Source: Solirubrobacterales bacterium (lineage in GTDB: Bacteria; Actinomycetota; Thermoleophilia; Solirubrobacterales; Solirubrobacteraceae). From it: a stretch of 5,329 nucleotides of DNA. The DNA lies in contig JAATFK010000508.1 in assembly GCA_015655225.1 (NCBI GenBank), forward strand, positions 1 to 5,329, written 5' to 3'. Below the pieces are notes generated by a model. It had not been told where the DNA came from, made no database searches, and saw nothing but the letters and a program-made list of their open reading frames with translations. How positions within the stretch are numbered: the first letter of the stretch is position 1; each line of letters starts with the position of its first letter. Of the stretch, positions 4,938 through 5,329 are shown piece by piece. Position numbers and translations under genes: made by a program.

Positions 4938-5228
4938 ATGACTGGTGGATTTCCCCACAGGCAACTTGCAGAGATCGGCGGCCGCGAGTACGCCGCGATC
5001 GACAGCGGAGCGTCGCGCCTCCCCGACGACGCGCTCCGCACCGAGCTGACGGCGCTGCTCGCCGACTTCGCGTCCGGGATCGACACGGAGTACGCGGTCG
5101 AGGTGATGCTCGCCGCGCTCGACCCGGCGCTCGTGCACCGGCTGCGCGAGGAGGAGGGCTGGCCGCTCGAACGCCTCGAGGACGGCTGGCGCAAGCTCGT
5201 CGAGGCCTGGTACACGGTCGGAGGGTAG
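4938..5228 (+). CDS. Hypothetical 96-aa protein
   Basis: I do not recognise this protein. It is 96 residues, predicted mostly helical, soluble, with no signal peptide or membrane segment. Visible features are a helix-prone middle (about 29-62, DDALRTELTALLADF) and a charged, Trp-containing C-terminal part (GWPLERLEDGWRKLVEAWY, Trp75, Trp84, Trp91). The GC-rich third positions and the even composition support real coding. The start at ATG 4938 is the only reasonable in-frame choice and has no Shine-Dalgarno sequence at normal distance; the nearest GGAGG is locked in the hairpin at 4906-4934. It ends with TAG 11 nt before the small membrane peptide gene and could be transcribed with the signalling cluster by read-through of the hairpin. 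Confidence 0.72.
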   Translation: MTGGFPHRQLAEIGGREYAAIDSGASRLPDDALRTELTALLADFASGIDTEYAVEVMLAALDPALVHRLREEEGWPLERLEDGWRKLVEAWYTVGG

Positions 5229-5230
5229 GC

Positions 5231-5255
5231 TCCACGTCCATGACGCCGACGTGGA
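5231..5255 (+). repeat. Inverted repeat enclosing the start codon of the small membrane peptide
   Basis: TCCACGTC (5231-5238) is the exact reverse complement of GACGTGGA (5248-5255), with a 9-nt loop that contains the ATG at 5240-5242. In RNA this is an 8-bp hairpin presenting the start codon in its loop. In DNA it could equally be a dyad operator site or a weak terminator of the 96-aa gene. Confidence 0.5.
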
Positions 5256-5326
5256 TCTGGATGCAGGCCGCGATCGTGGTGTTCGTCCTGATCGGGGCGA
5301 TCATCGCGATCTTCAGACTCGCCTGA
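5240..5326 (+). CDS. Probable 28-aa single-helix membrane peptide
   Basis: ATG at 5240 opens a 28-codon frame ending in TGA. Residues 9-24 (QAAIVVFVLIGAIIAI) form one uninterrupted hydrophobic helix, preceded by a Trp-containing MTPTWIWM and followed by a single Arg26, the usual pattern of a tiny one-pass membrane protein. A GGAGG at 5220-5224 is 15 nt before the ATG, too far for optimum use. An in-frame ATG at 5261 would give a 21-aa version. Random GC-rich frames rarely encode so clean a run of Ile/Val/Phe/Leu/Ala, which supports coding. Function is unknown. It lies 11 nt after the 96-aa gene and may share its transcript. Confidence 0.5.
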   Translation: MTPTWIWMQAAIVVFVLIGAIIAIFRLA

Positions 5327-5329
5327 GCG

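Overview
The window is very GC-rich throughout, with third codon positions almost all G or C. It looks like a chromosomal fragment of a high-GC actinobacterium. The phosphatase-type response regulator, the CHASE3-type kinase and the gene style recall Solirubrobacterales (Thermoleophilia), but that placement is inference from general familiarity and was not tested. There is no sign of phage, transposon, CRISPR array or plasmid functions.

Layout, left to right. (1) 1-296: the C-terminal 97 codons of a sigma-70 family factor, closed by a 10-bp all-GC hairpin. (2) 400-481: a complete tRNA-Tyr (GTA). (3) 487-1173, minus strand: a one-pass membrane protein whose outer part has glycine at every fourth position 13 times in a row; it converges on the tRNA with a 5-nt gap. 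(4) 1174-1339: a divergent intergenic region with a possible ECF-type promoter. (5) 1340-1621: an unrecognised 93-aa acidic protein. (6) 1643-4895: a tightly packed signalling cluster made of a receiver (REC) domain, a SpoIIE/RsbU-type PP2C phosphatase, a CHASE3-HAMP histidine kinase and an Rcp1/CheY-like single-domain response regulator. Spacing from phosphatase to kinase is 2 nt, and kinase and regulator overlap by 1 nt. (7) 4906-4934: a UUCG-capped hairpin that ends three bases before the next start codon. (8) 4938-5228: an unrecognised 96-aa soluble protein. (9) 5240-5326: a probable 28-aa single-helix membrane peptide.

How the genes may work together: the kinase would sense a signal through its extracytoplasmic CHASE3 domain and phosphorylate the Rcp1-like regulator and/or the receiver tied to the phosphatase. 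RsbU-type phosphatases usually dephosphorylate a STAS anti-sigma antagonist, so the output would be partner switching and sigma-factor release. No STAS or anti-sigma kinase gene is present here, so the output partner must lie elsewhere.

The most notable observation is that the receiver and the phosphatase lie in one reading frame but are separated by two amber codons (TAG CAG TAG at 2084-2092), where related proteins are, from memory, continuous. The protein has either been split recently by two C-to-T changes, is decoded by readthrough, or is a sequence error. The second is the 13-fold glycine-tetrad membrane protein. The last two are the structured start regions of the two small genes at the right end.
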